Both the position numbers and the translations under genes were made by a program. The notes beneath the pieces were generated by a model. The model worked only from the letters and a program-made list of their open reading frames with translations. It did no database searches and was not told the DNA's origin. 64,000 bases of DNA from Dryococelus australis (lineage: Eukaryota > Arthropoda > Insecta > Phasmatodea > Phasmatidae): positions 233,421,178-233,485,177 of the forward strand of contig CM057009.1 of the NCBI GenBank assembly GCA_029891345.1, written 5' to 3'. This document shows, in pieces, positions 11,433 to 22,786 of the stretch. The first letter of the stretch is position 1, and the number at the start of each line of letters is the position of its first letter.

Positions 11433-12070
11433 TGTACCGCTTCCCTCCTGACTGCCTACTTAACTACCTGTATCACCGCTAATTTAACTCTGAACCTAAA
11501 TCCCAAGCAATTACTCAAGTTTCTGCAGTTCAGGGAGATAGTGTACGCAGAGGTTAGTAGCTCAGAGGCCAATAAGTATAAGTAACCCGGAGTTTCTCTA
11601 AAGCACAATCATTTTTACTAACATAAATCTTCACATCAATCGGAACAGATACGATAACTCTTAATTCCTATTCACAATCCATCTTCTCGTATTAAGGTGA
11701 AGTTACTTATATTAGCGTTAACTAATTGCCTGTCCTTGCCAGACTACTAATTAGTTACCGCCTAACAAAGTCTTGATAGATAACCTTACACCCTAATGCC
11801 AATTCAGATATGCTCACCACTGTAGTCGTAGACATCGTCGACAATGAGCTCCTCAATGTTTGGACTGGTAAGATGCCTTCATCCCATCAACCTTGCGAGG
11901 ACCTTGGCGTCATCGGCTCCGACGTGAAACAGTCTGTATATCGTCTGGGTTTCTGGGGGGGGGGGGTAGGGGTTCACTGCTGCCATCTATTTGTACTGTT
12001 TGGCTGAGTGGGTCAGCGCAGTCTATTTACCAAACATTGACTGTGTGTGCAGCCAGCCTTGGCTGCTGCA
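11433..12070 (-). repeat. 5' LTR of the env-bearing gypsy element
   Basis: Partner of the LTR at 330-940 in the same orientation. It contains a G-run (about 11955-11968) where the other copy has a shorter G stretch, and several short indels. Minus-strand transcription of the element would start here. Confidence 0.85.
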
Positions 12071-12976
12071 ACATGTGCTCAACATTCAACCTTTCAGGTG
12101 CACACAATACTCGATGCATTGCTATCAACAGCACAATGAAGTGACTGGCAGAATGCCATTTGTTGGTCATTGTCTGTGAAACATTCATAATTTTAACTAC
12201 ACTTTTCCATCCAGCATTTAACTATAGTACCTATGTTCCATTGTACAGCATGCTTTAGGTAGGTCTAAATTTTTATTTTAGCTGTGTATTTTTTTAAAAG
12301 TAGATAGTACTAACCCATTTAAATGTTTTTGTAATTGCTTCTGTCATTTTGTGTAAACCTATTGTTGGCAGTAATATCTTTACTTACAGTTGTATATTCT
12401 ATGTGTCTGTTAGACTTACAAACATAATGAACAAATACAAATTATTTCATTACTAGGCATAACTTACTAAAATATTGGAAGTAAATATATCATTTAGTGT
12501 ATGTGTAGATTTGTTTACATTTGCTTCATGGAGATGATAATGTTTTAAGAAATTAATATATTTAGGTATTTCGATTAGAGGTTATAATTTGGTGCATTAT
12601 GCATGTACATGTATTAAAAAATTTATTAATGATTACTTTTTGTATAAATTTGTATGAATCATTAGTATTTTAAAATGTATAAATCATTATAAGTGTTTAA
12701 GTATACAGCTAACAGTTCAAATTATTGAAAAGACACATTTTACACACACAAACATTTGACTTATTAGAGTGGGTGAGCTCAGGTTGAAAGACCCTCCTAT
12801 AGCTGTAAATGATTCGCCAATTTTCGATTGTGTGATAATTTCTAATTTTGTTTGTAGGTTATATATAACAAGTTGTTTTTGTTTCTAATACACTGTCTTC
12901 ATTACATTTTTTGTTTTTATATTTCTTATTTGTTGCAAAGTCAAAAATAATTATGTACGTGCACTAATAGATAAAT

Positions 12977-13048
<72 letters not shown>

Positions 13049-13749
13049 GACAATTAACCTCAAATGAAATTAAACACCATAATAAGAACAATGGAAGTTC
13101 AAAACACGAATTGCATTAATACATAGAACCGCCATAAAGTTCAGACATTGCAGACTATATACATTTGCATATGAATATTATACACAATGAAAAAAATGTA
13201 CTTAACGAACATGTACATATCACAATGAATGTAGGTGTGTATTCTTTATGGCACAATTCGTGATCATCCTGTATGTAAACAGCTCTGACATATGAACCAA
13301 GCCATAAAGAATACCTATTTTTATTTTTGTACATACATATTCATTATGTACACGTTTTTCATCTTGTTCAGTTATATCGAAAACAGAGTTACATATTTCG
13401 ACACGAAATGTCACTATGTATAAGTCAACTTTGCCGCAATATTATTTGCTTTGCTTTGTTTGGTTTTGTTTTGTTTTATTGCATCCGTAAGATCTTTTTT
13501 CAATACATAGCTGTACAAAGATATTGGACAAGTCAAATTACAGTATAGAATGTTTATATACTGGACATAGTAAACACACACATATATATGTCAGACTAAA
13601 CTTACACGTATCACATCTTTTCCTCATAATTTGACCATTCCTCCTCCAACATGCGGTGGGGCGTCGTCATTTTGCTAAAACAGAAGAAAAAGGAAATGAG
13701 AAAAACTGGAACAAGAAATGCATACAAAGACATTTTATGCAATACTTTC
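12071..13749. other. AT-rich intergenic DNA, no gene
   Basis: No recognisable coding sequence. It is dominated by A/T runs and one long TA dinucleotide repeat. Frames at 13220-13414 and 13327-13548 are on opposite strands of AT-rich DNA and resemble nothing known to me. Confidence 0.6.
12980..13045. repeat. (TA)n microsatellite
   Basis: An uninterrupted run of TA dinucleotides of about 65 bp. It can form a cruciform and is likely length-variable and error-prone in assembly. Confidence 0.95.
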
Positions 13750-13985
13750 TTAATTTTTGTAGTTTAGATATTCATCTACACTATAAAATGTTAGTTTAGA
13801 AAAAAATTCTTTCATCTGTTTTTTAAAGAGTTTTTGGTTAGAGAAGCAAATTTCTTTAAGGTGTTGTGGTAACTTATTAAAAAGTTGGCTACCAAGGTAG
13901 GATGACCCTTTCTGGACAAGTTTTAAGTTAATTGAAGCCACGTGTGTTTTTTTATTCTAGTTCTTGGACATGAATATAAGTACTG
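13750..13985 (-). pseudogene. C-terminal tail of a non-LTR retrotransposon reverse transcriptase
   Basis: The 63-codon minus-strand frame, extended upstream past one stop to about 13985, matches the characteristic end of insect non-LTR (jockey/RTE-like) ORF2 proteins. It has V-x-L-x-L-V-Q-K-G-S-S-Y-L-G, then L-F-N-K-L-P-Q-H-L-K-E, then K-L-F-K-K-x-M-K-E-F, and the closing F-Y-S-V-D-E-Y-L. Only the tail is present, as expected of a 5'-truncated target-primed insertion. I saw no long poly-A tail, so the downstream end is eroded. Confidence 0.75.
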
Positions 13986-16706
13986 AAAACATGTACTCAC
14001 ATTCAAAGGCAGGTAAAAACTTGAAAGGTGTCTTTATTTATAACTTTGTTTTAAGTTAAGTGTTACTGTATTTGTTTACTTGCACAAGCCAAGAGGAAAA
14101 AGGAACCTGCCAATGGCCTGTGCCTATATGCCTACAAGCAAGCAACAAAGCAACTTTGTTTATTCGTTTCAAACTAATAATTAAAGCACAAGTAAATTAT
14201 CTAAAGTTCAAAGGATAATTTAAAAAACCTTAACATGCGTAATAAAATAAAGTGCAGTAAGTTTTATAAGAATAAACCAAAACTTGATATAGGAGCAATC
14301 TGACAGTCAACTTCATGTGATGGCCATCTTGCGAAGACAAATGCAGAATATAAACAATTCATATATCTTTAGTGTTTACACCATTATGTTTGTCGTGATA
14401 GAGGTATGTATGCAATATGTTTTTTGGTTATTTGTGAAAGTATGAAGCAAACACGCAAAAGTTGAATTTATTGTGTAAGAAATCAATGTATGAAAGTGTG
14501 ACTTGTACGAGTCGATTGTCCGAAAGTAGAGGACTGCCTGTAGTAGTAGTTGTAACAGGTTACTGTCCTGTTCTCTCATTGTAGTTCTCAGTAAACACCA
14601 ACTAACAAGCTCAGTATGAGTTGGAGACTGGAGACTTTGATTACATACATAATAATGAAAGTTGGTTGATACCAGGATTGCCAATAAATAACCGAAGAAG
14701 TTAAATGTTTACTGGAGATTTATTGTTGTCTCTGCAAAACAAACTATCGACACTCACAGCTGGTGAACATAAAAAAACAAGACAGAAAGGCAGCCTTCAT
14801 AAAACAAAACTTCTCGCTTCAAGAGTTACGACGATGTGAGAGAATCGTTACTTTTCTCTCCCGGTACCCTATTGACTCCTCGTACCGACGGAAAATAAAT
14901 GTAATATATATTTTGAATTGAAATGTCTGAAATACAAAAGAAGGTTAAAATTGTGGGAGCTGGTCGGTGTGAGTCACGTGATCACACGTTGCAGGCTGTC
15001 CGCTGACAGCTGACAAATGATCGTGCTGCAACAAACTGTTGTGATACCTGAGAAAGGTTGTGCTTCCTTATATATTGGTAGAAAGTTTCCTCATTGAAAA
15101 CATATTGTTTTCGAGCAGTCGATCAGCTAAAGGTGACCTCTGTTATTTTCCTCTTTTCACCATGTCATACCTTGGGGTGGCAATGTTTTTAGTTTACTAA
15201 CCCTGTGAAAAGGAAAAGATGTGCTATCATCCTCTGATGGTCTGTTATTGACGACGTCTGTTGTTGACGACGTCTGATGTTGACAGATGTTACTACTGAT
15301 GAAATGAGGAAAGAAAAATAACAAATTTGGAAAAACAAAAATATATGAAATACAAACAAGTTGTCATTGCCACGACCTTTCAAATATTACATGAATTACT
15401 ATCTTTGACTGAAATATAGGCAATTGAAATACTTCCCGAATATACTAATTATATATATCTAGCTGCAATGCTACATAGTTTTTTCTGTTCTGCATAAAAC
15501 TCCTGATAAAATTATGTGTTTTCAGTATGCTTTCATAAATTACAAAGCCTAGAAGTGTGTTTGCTGAGGAAGTTTTTGTTAATGAGCCTGTGAAATGTGC
15601 TTCTAGCAATACTAGTGCTGACTTGTCTGTTGTGGTTGACCAGCTCTTGTGTATGTGAAATATGAGTGTTGCTGATTATCCTGCCTCTTTAAAACTACAC
15701 GGCAAATGAGATGTTTAGTTATGATAATGCTGATGCAACTGTGTTGCTTTAATGTTAATGTATTCATTTTCTATATGAAGGGTACACAGGAAAAAAGGGG
15801 AATGTTATATTTTCCACATTCTGGGATAATCTAACGTGTAGGTTTAAACCTTTAGTAAAATGTACAATAATGCATGTGTATAAATTACTGCATTTATACT
15901 GTTAAGCATAATATCCTGACAACCAACCAACATATATTTGACAAAGTAGAATCAATTTGTATATGCACAATATAATATGAAGTTATGTAAACATACATTT
16001 GTCACAAAAATAGGGGAAAATGTCTGTTGTATTGTAACTCCAGACATACCATTGCTATATATTCTAGCATATCACCAAACTGTGTTCAGTGTTTCTCGTT
16101 TATGTTTCTCTCTCTTATAATGGTGAGGAAGGCTACCAATCAATGTTCTTCCTTCTGGTCCACAAAATTTCCTAAGAATTTGTCAAATCTGCAAAAATTT
16201 CTTTGAATATTGTGAGTAAAGCTGAAACAAATATTTAGAAGCATAGGACAATTAGAATAACATCTCACAACATGGCATGCATGTTTACAAAGGAGGGAAG
16301 ATTTCATATAACACTTCCACCTACCATCATAAGATCTCTGGAAGAATGATGCCTGTGACCTAGTTTTCGTTTGTAAGAATAATGTTGATCTTGGGCCTTT
16401 TACAACAGGCCTCTCTCAGTGGCAATTGTATGTGTCTCAGTATTCCATGACTCATGTGTGCTCCATGGAAAATATAAATTCCCTCACAGGTCTTGTTTTA
16501 AATGGGCGTACTTTTTGATAGAGAGGTTGTTGGTTTATCAACTTCTGCGACATAAAATGGAGAGGATTTACTTTGTGCACTCCTGAAATGATTCACCAAG
16601 TCATCTGGTGTTTATCGGCTGGAAACTTCTGATTTATTAGTGCCATATTTATATCACACTAGGTATGAGTGCCCACAAATGGGAAATATCATTTTCACAG
16701 AAATTA
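13986..16706. other. AT-rich intergenic DNA, no gene recognised
   Basis: About 2.7 kb with no convincing coding frame. At 15241-15290 a short direct repeat of the unit GTTGACGACGTCTG occurs two to three times. A less AT-rich patch at 14820-15060 has a sequence resembling a TATA box (CCTTATATATTGG near 15070), but without a partner repeat I cannot call it an LTR. Confidence 0.5.
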
Positions 16707-17000
16707 CAGTAAAACCTCAATCTATTAAACCCAGATGGATAGAAAGTCTGCATTCATGGGAAATATTCAGTGGTCCCATTTTTGATTAATCTGCATTTCA
16801 AATCCGCATTAATTGAAAGTCCACATATATTGAAATTTTTTGTCAGTCCCCTGAGAAACGATCCACCGTAGACGTTTTGGCGTCATGAACTACAAAACTG
16901 AGAAATCGTAAAATAGCCCAGTTTTTGTTCGGTCCACATGCAGTATCACAGAAGATTGTCAGATTTTATCTCTTGATGCAATTCACAAAATATGAAATGA
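16707..17000 (+). repeat. Terminal fragment of a pogo/Tigger-like DNA transposon
   Basis: Starts CAGTAAAACCTCAATCTATT directly after TA. This is the typical pogo/Tigger terminus (CAGT, then an A-rich and CCTC segment) with TA target site. The following sequence has the repeated ATTAATCTGCATTTCAAATCC-like phrases seen in such ends. The fragment stops where gypsy element A begins, and no transposase follows. It is a different family from the Tigger copy near 48-53 kb. Confidence 0.6.
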
Positions 17001-17782
17001 TGTAACAGTGAGGCCCAGCTCACGGGGGGGGGGGGGGGCAGTAAGAGAATTATTGACATTGGCGAGACCTGGCTGACATTTCACCCTCTCCTCCTCCTCC
17101 TGGAGAAGCCGACAAGTGTAGAGGATAGAGAGCGGACAAGATTATTCCGGGAATTAGGACCCTCTGCGCAATGTGGGATTTAGATAAATTTCGGGGTGAT
17201 GGCCTACGACCCTATAAATATTGCAGTGGTCAAACGGGCAGCAGTTTGGCGGAGGCCATCTGGTTGAGTACGGGAGTGAATTAAGTGCGGGAGGACAGCG
17301 GACAAGGTGTTCGTGTGTGAATGGATGAGGGAACATGAAACCAGATGAGTGAAGGCTACTGTGTGTGAGGGTGCTCAGAGAATTCTAGTACATTGTGGCC
17401 TGGCGGGACATGGACTAAACTGAGGTGGGTCTGAATGAAAATGTAATATGGATTTTATTGTAAATATTGGAACTGTCAAATATGGACACACAATAATTAA
17501 AATAATTGAATAGGTTTTGATACACTATATATTGGGGCTGATTTTTAATTATATAATGTCATTAATTTCTTTAAGGTATTTATAAATTGTATTCATTGAA
17601 GTCATTAATTGTAAACAGCAAGTGATATCAATTTATTGTGAGCATTTGGGCCAATAGAATTTTGTTTGTAGTTATTGTAGATACAATTAAGAAATTATTA
17701 TAAACTCTTTTATTTAATTAAAACATACATCACTTAACATACCTGGTTCAGCCCACTGACTTCTGAGAGAGAAATTGTATCA
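17001..17782 (+). repeat. 5' LTR of gypsy element A
   Basis: Aligns with 22787-23606 from about 17040 to the end. The first about 40 bp (TGTAACAGTG..., then a 15-G run at 17024-17038) do not match the first about 130 bp of the 3' LTR, indicating deletion or conversion. It ends GTATCA where the 3' LTR has GTAACA. Confidence 0.8.
17213..17219 (+). promoter_or_regulatory. LTR TATA box
   Basis: TATAAAT in the context CCCTATAAATATTGCAG, conserved at the matching place in the 3' LTR (23088-23094). Element B LTRs have TATATA at the equivalent sites (about 39177 and 45082). This is the probable promoter for element transcription. Confidence 0.6.
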
Positions 17783-17783
17783 C

Positions 17784-17801
17784 TGGTGTCAGATGTGGGA
17801 T
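17784..17801 (+). other. tRNA primer-binding site of gypsy element A
   Basis: TGGTGTCAGATGTGGGAT lies one base after the 5' LTR. TGGTGTCAG is the complement of a tRNA 3' end (CTGACACCA), which fits a leucine tRNA primer. Element B has a mutated version at 39789-39806. Confidence 0.75.
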
Positions 17802-17942
17802 GGAAGTATTTTATAAAAATAATAAAATTATTGTAATTAATATTACAGTAGGTTATTAACTAGCATGATAAATTTATAAATATAATAGTTATATTAATTG
17901 GCCAGGGAATTATTAAGAAATTTGTGAATGCTAACCAGGAAA

Positions 17943-19290
17943 ATGTTGGCAGACATGGAAGCACTTCAGGCCTTGATCGAAGGACTGAGTGGTCAAATAA
18001 GTAGTGTCAGGGCATCTGTAAATAGCCAAATTAGCAGTGTTAATGAAAATGTAAATAGTCAAATTGGTAGTGTTAATGGAAAAGTAAATACATAAAATAG
18101 ATAGTGTTAATGAATCTGTTAGTAGTTTAGTGAACTGGTAGACAAGAAAATAGACAGTGTTAGAAAAGTACTTGACAAGATAATAGGCAGTGTTAGTGAA
18201 GTATTTGACAAAAAATAGACAGCATGAATGAGAATGTAAATAATAATATTCAAGATGTTGCTGCTGTGGTTGGAAACTTTGATAAGAAGATTTAAAATGT
18301 TAACAAAATGGTAGACAGAAAGCTTGAAAGTGTTAGTGAAAAAATTGACAGTTTAAATGAGAGTGGACAATTTTGAGCAGGAAGTAAAACAGGGAGTGAG
18401 AGCCCCCAAGAAGGATTGGCAAGAATTCTTACAGCAACAGGGAAGATGACATACGGAAGAGGAGCCAAGATTGGTCACCACCGAGCCAATGAGTGCGGGC
18501 AGCAAGAAGAAGGTAGTGGTCGCCGCCAGTGCAGCCATCACAGGGGAGGCGCAGCAGTTCTGCAGTGTGGGTACACCTCACCAGGGGTGGGTAAAGGTGT
18601 CACAATTAAGTCCACCCTCTACGGTGGACACACCTTGGCGCAAATACCTGAATCAATTCGAGATTGTTGCTGCCCTGAATGGCTGGACTGAAGAGCAGCA
18701 GGTGTACTACATAGCGGCTATACTGAGGGGACCTGCATTGAGCATACTGCAGTCGCTGCCAGAACTAAATTGACTAGAATACTTTACATGGGTGTCAGCT
18801 TTGGAGCTGTGATTCGGCGACCAATACGTTCAACATGCCCACCATATCCAACTGTGAAGCCACATCCAGCAACCAGGGGAACCACTGCAGGAGCCATGGC
18901 AGGACATCGTGAGGCTGTCACACCTGTCTCTGGAGGGATGCTTTGTAGAGGCATGAGAAGTCATCGCAGTCAGCTTCTTCGTCGATGCTATCGCTGACAC
19001 ATAGGTGTTGCAATTTGTATTGTTGGCTTCACCTCACACGATGCAAGATGCCTTGGCCCAAGCACTGGAGATGGAATCAGCATGGCAGGTATCAGTACCC
19101 TGACTTCCAGTGTGGGCAATGATGATAGATGAAGAGGACACCCATGAGGGACATCACCGCCAGGGTGCACACAATGGAGACTCTCAGTTCCCCACCCAAA
19201 CGGACGGAATGTTAGTCATGTGGATAGCTGGGTCACCTGAGAACCAACTGTCCGCAGCAGCAACCAGGGAGCAGGCACCAAGGGGCAGCT
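17943..19290 (+). pseudogene. gag: Gag of gypsy element A
   Basis: Starts ATG at 17943 with M-L-A-D-M-E. It then runs into an 11-residue periodic segment built of V-N-S-Q-I-x-S-V-N-E-N units, which should form a long coiled coil; the first stop is TAA at 18094-18096. The capsid begins near 18560 in broken frames (18416-18691, 18471-18773, 18770-18997) with P-W-R-K-Y-L-N-Q-F-E-I-V-A-A-L-N and L-R-G-P-A-L-S-I-L-Q-S-L-P, the same capsid as in element B. A degenerate nucleocapsid region follows to about 19290. Multiple stops and frameshifts make it non-functional. Confidence 0.75.
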
Positions 19291-19379
19291 GAGAGTGCAA
19301 CACCGTAGGGAAGCTTTAAAGCACCAGCCTTGAGGGGCAAAGGTCGGTGATTGCTGGAGGTGATTACTTGGATGCCATA

Positions 19380-19698
19380 TTGGTGGAGGGGAGCCTAGAT
19401 GATGTTTCTTGTGGATAGTTGTTGACACAGGGGTGACTATATCAATGGTAAGACCGGACATTTTCGGGCTTTCCCCCCTCCCCCGCGATGTTCCGATAAG
19501 AGCATGGATCACTGCTATTTAACTACAGTAACAGGCAGTACCACACCATTTAAAGGCAAGAGAAGGGTACTCTTACAGCTCGGTAACATTAACATAGAGC
19601 ATGATTTATACAAATCAGAAATAGAAGACAAATCCATTTTGGGTCTTGATTTATCACTTAAGCTGGGGTGCTGTATTGATACTCAACAGAGGGTGTGA
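19380..19698 (+). pseudogene. Aspartic protease region of gypsy element A
   Basis: Near 19410-19470 a frame reads V-D-T-G-V-T-I-S-M-V-R-P-D-I-F, the D-T-G active-site motif of a retropepsin. The 64-codon frame at 19504-19698 continues the fold: strands around V-L-L-Q-L-G-N-I-N-I-E-H, then I-L-G-L-D-L, the I/L-G-x-D motif. It would cleave the gag-pol polyprotein. A frame change separates the two parts. Confidence 0.7.
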
Positions 19699-20229
19699 GG
19701 GGCTGGCAATACCGAGTTGTACTGTCAACATGACAAGATTTATCTCCACCAATGAGCTGCCCAGTAGTGTGTAATCAGTCAACTGTGCTCCCTGCGTATA
19801 ACAAAGTTGTTATTCCAGGCAGATACCAGGGAACATTCGTCAGGTGGTTGGGCATAATTGAACCAGCCCATATAGGTGGCATTTTACCAGATGGTGTGAT
19901 TGTAGCAAGGAATTTGATTTCTTAAAAATTGGGCAGTTTGCCTGTTAGGATGATTAATTTAAATTTATCTGACTGTGCTCTTCGTCTTGAGGAGGGGCCA
20001 CAATAGGTATTTGCAAGCAGGTCTTACAGGTACTTCCAAATGTTCCAGAAGCTTCACAGCCACAGCCTACTGAATGTCCTCTTCCAGAAGCTGGGGGGGA
20101 TCTGCTGACAAGAACAAGAGAGAACCTCAACTGACAACATGAGAGGGCAGTTTCCGAATTGCTACAGAGAAATAGAGGTGCTTTCTCCTGTGAGATCAAG
20201 TACCTTGGCAGAACTAATGTTGCATGCCA

Positions 20230-20960
20230 CCACATTGACACAGAGGATGCCAGACCCATTAAGCAGCCACCAAGGCGACTGCCGCTAGCTTCATAAGAAG
20301 TGGTTGATGGTATTCTAAAAGATGAGGGCTTTAGATCTGTTAGAGCAATCAGTCAGTCCATGGTCGTCTCCTATTCTGCTGGTTAGAAAGAAAATTGGCT
20401 CTATTAAATTTTGTGTTGATTTCCGCCAACTTAATAATGTAAGCAAGAAAGATTCTTATCCACTCCCTAAGATAGATGAGGCACTGAATAGCCTAGCAGG
20501 TTCGCAATGGTTTTCTACTCTAGGAATGAAGAGTGCATGTTGGCAATGTGAGGTGGCCCTTTTAAGACAAGGAAAATACTGCCTTTTGTATCCAAGGGAA
20601 AGGAACGGGGAAATTCATGGTTATGCCCATTGGGCTATGCAATGCCCCTGCCACTTTCGAACGACTGATGAGAAAGTTCTTCCCTTAGGTATTTGTCAGG
20701 TGTAGCTAGACAACATTGTGGTCACAGGAAGAACATTTGAAGAGCATCTGACATGCTTAGACTCTCTGTTTCAGAAAGTAACTGAGCCAACCTGAAATTA
20801 GTTCCCAAGAAATGCTATCTTTTCCAAAAGAAAATTAATTTCTTGGGCCATGTTTTGTCGGCTCATGGGATTAAAGCAGACCCTGAGAAGACCAGAGCAA
20901 TAAAAGATGGGCCTCTACCAAAGGATAAAACTGAAATGTGAAGTTTCCTGGGCTTATCTG
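20230..20960 (+). pseudogene. Reverse transcriptase of gypsy element A
   Basis: The 20322-20705 frame contains S-P-W-S-S-P-I-L-L-V-R-K-K, then F-C-V-D-F-R-Q-L-N-N-V and S-Y-P-L-P-K-I-D-E-A-L. The D-L-K-S-G-Y-W-Q box is changed to G-M-K-S-A-C-W-Q. The frame ends in a TAG (20703-20705) exactly at the tyrosine of the Y-L-D-D active site, and the following residues are L-D-N, so the second catalytic Asp is also lost. Downstream is the thumb with F-L-G-H-V-L-S-A-H-G-I-K. Element B has the same TAG at the same codon. Confidence 0.85.
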
Positions 20961-21500
20961 CTTACTACCAGAGATTTGTGCCAGAGTTCGCTATGATCGC
21001 CAAGCCTCTACATGAATAGACGGAGGCAAAAAGAACATTTTATTGGACCCCAGAGTGCTAAATGGCTTTTAATAGACTAAAGCAAATTCTGATGTCTCCT
21101 AGTAGTGGGCTTTCCGAGTAGATAGGGTGAATTCATTCTGGATACTGATGCTAATGATGTAGGTATCAGGGCTATGTTATCTCAGATGCAGGATGAGGAG
21201 AGGCTGTTGTAATACATAAGTGAGGTGCTACATAAGCCTTAGAGGAATTACTGTGTGACATGTAGGGAGCTTCTGGCAGTGGTGATGGCAATTGCACATT
21301 TTCACCCCTATCTGTATGGCAGACACTTCACCCCATGAACTGATCATGCTTCTTTACACTGGGTACTGAATTTCAAGTGACCTAAAGGTCGAATAGGCCT
21401 GTGGATACAGCACCTGCAAGAATATTACTTTGAAATACTTCTCAGGTCTGGACGCCTTCACACCAATGCAGATGTACTTTCCAGGAGACTGTGGTGAACC
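20960..21500 (+). pseudogene. RNase H domain of gypsy element A
   Basis: Broken plus-strand frames retain I-L-D-T-D-A-N-D-V-G-I at about 21135-21170, R-N-Y-C-V-T-C-R-E-L-L-A-V at about 21240-21285, and a closing H-T-N-A-D-V-L-S-R at about 21455-21485. These are the standard gypsy RNase H blocks, and element B is better preserved over the same region. Confidence 0.75.
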
Positions 21501-21569
21501 ATTCTGTTGTCATTGTGAACATCAGGAAGAAAAAATAGTGGTGTATCGTGGAAAGCAAGGAGGATAAGA

Positions 21570-22750
21570 ATTTGAAGCCCTGTATCTTGCGACGGGTCAC
21601 CTCCATGTGTGAAAAAGGCATAATAAATGATCAGCTAAATAACTCCACATTCCGTCCAATATTGGAGTGGAAGGAAACAGGGCGTCTACCAAGATAGGAG
21701 GAGATATCCAGCCTAGGCATGACAGTCAAGTCATACTGGGTACAGTGGAATTCCCTTGTTTAGACTCTTGACAAATTTGTAATGAGTTTTTATTGGCTGT
21801 ACTGTTGGGAGGATGTTTAGAAGTGGTGCTGTCTGTGTGATTCATGTAGTGTGAGCAATTGTCCGAGAGTTAAGGGACGAGGTTCCCTTCAGAAATACAA
21901 TGTTTGGGCCCCATTCGAGAGGATGGCAATGGACATTCTTGGACCATTACCAGTCACTGAGAGGGGGAATATGTACCTTCTGGTAGCACAAGATTGTTTC
22001 ACAAAGTGGTCCGAGGTCATACTACTGCCAAACCAAGAGACTGGAATGGTAGCTGATGCACTTGTAGAGCATGTTTTCTCCAGGTTTGGAGTGCCACTTG
22101 AGCTTCAGTGTGATCAAGGATGGAATTTTGAAGCACTTCTTTTTCAAGACGTAATGAGGATTTTAGGAATTAAGAAAACCTGTACCACAGCATTACACCC
22201 TCAGCCGGATGGGATGGCTGAGAGGCTAAATCTTACCCTGAAACAGTATCTGGTGATCTTCGTAGAAGACAATCAGAAAGATTGGGACTCGAGGGTACCC
22301 TTATTCTCCTGGAATATCGCTCGGCGGTCCAAGAGTCTACAAGAATGCTGTTTGGGAGAGAGCTCCGCCTCCCTGATGACATTCAGTTTGGACGTCCAGT
22401 GGAAGAAGAAGCAGTCACCCCCAGAATATGCCATTAAACTATGTCGAAAGTTAGTAGACAGTTATGAGTTTGACTGGAGGCGCCTAAAAATTATTAGTGA
22501 CAGAATGAAAACACAATATTATCAGAGAATGCTTAAAGAGACTTTTCAATAAGGACAGCTGGTGTGGTTGTAAAACCCTCGAAAGGAAAAAGGGATATTA
22601 CCGGAAGCTACAGAAATGTTGGGAGGGTCCGTACAGGATCCTGAAACAGATAACTTATATAGTCTACCGGATTTGTTGACAGGGTTCTTGGGCAAAATCT
22701 AAGTTTGTACACATTGACTGACTGATGCTGTATGAAGGCCCTGATGTTGA
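21570..22750 (+). pseudogene. Integrase of gypsy element A, core intact
   Basis: The 233-codon frame 21851-22552 carries the full D,D-35-E core: M-A-M-D-I-L-G-P-L-P (first Asp), C-D-Q-G-W-N-F (second Asp) and M-A-E-R-L-N (Glu), with T-T-A-L-H-P-Q-P-D-G between. Upstream at 21570-21850 the zinc-binding region is in broken frames. Downstream to about 22750 the C-terminal beta domain (Y-R-K-L-Q-K-C-W-E-G-P-Y-R-I-L) reads in another frame. This is the longest uninterrupted stretch of element A. It would integrate the cDNA. Confidence 0.85.
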
Positions 22751-22786
22751 GTCTGTTATGGCTTAACAGACTTAAGGAACGGGCAG

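Larger units (their letters stand above)
330..12070 (-). mobile_element. Env-bearing Ty3/gypsy (errantivirus-like) LTR retrotransposon, decayed
   Basis: Two related direct repeats of roughly 610-640 bp (330-940 and 11433-12070) bracket, on the minus strand, gag, reverse transcriptase, RNase H, an OTU-like segment, integrase and an env-like region in that order. Both repeats start TG and end CA on the minus strand. A polypurine tract abuts the 3' LTR at 941-952. The gag-RT-RH-IN order identifies Ty3/gypsy. The env remnant and the Arg/Gly-rich gag C-terminus without a visible zinc knuckle suggest an errantivirus-like clade. At 11.7 kb it is longer than the usual 6-8 kb for this group; a GC-rich block (4590-5230) and a long non-coding stretch (941-3349) account for much of the excess. 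All frames carry stops, so it is not expected to be autonomous. Confidence 0.85.

Noticed and set aside
14700-15200. Possible LTR (less AT-rich, TATA-like motif)
   Set aside because: No second copy in the window, no primer-binding site or polypurine tract, and no adjoining gag or pol.
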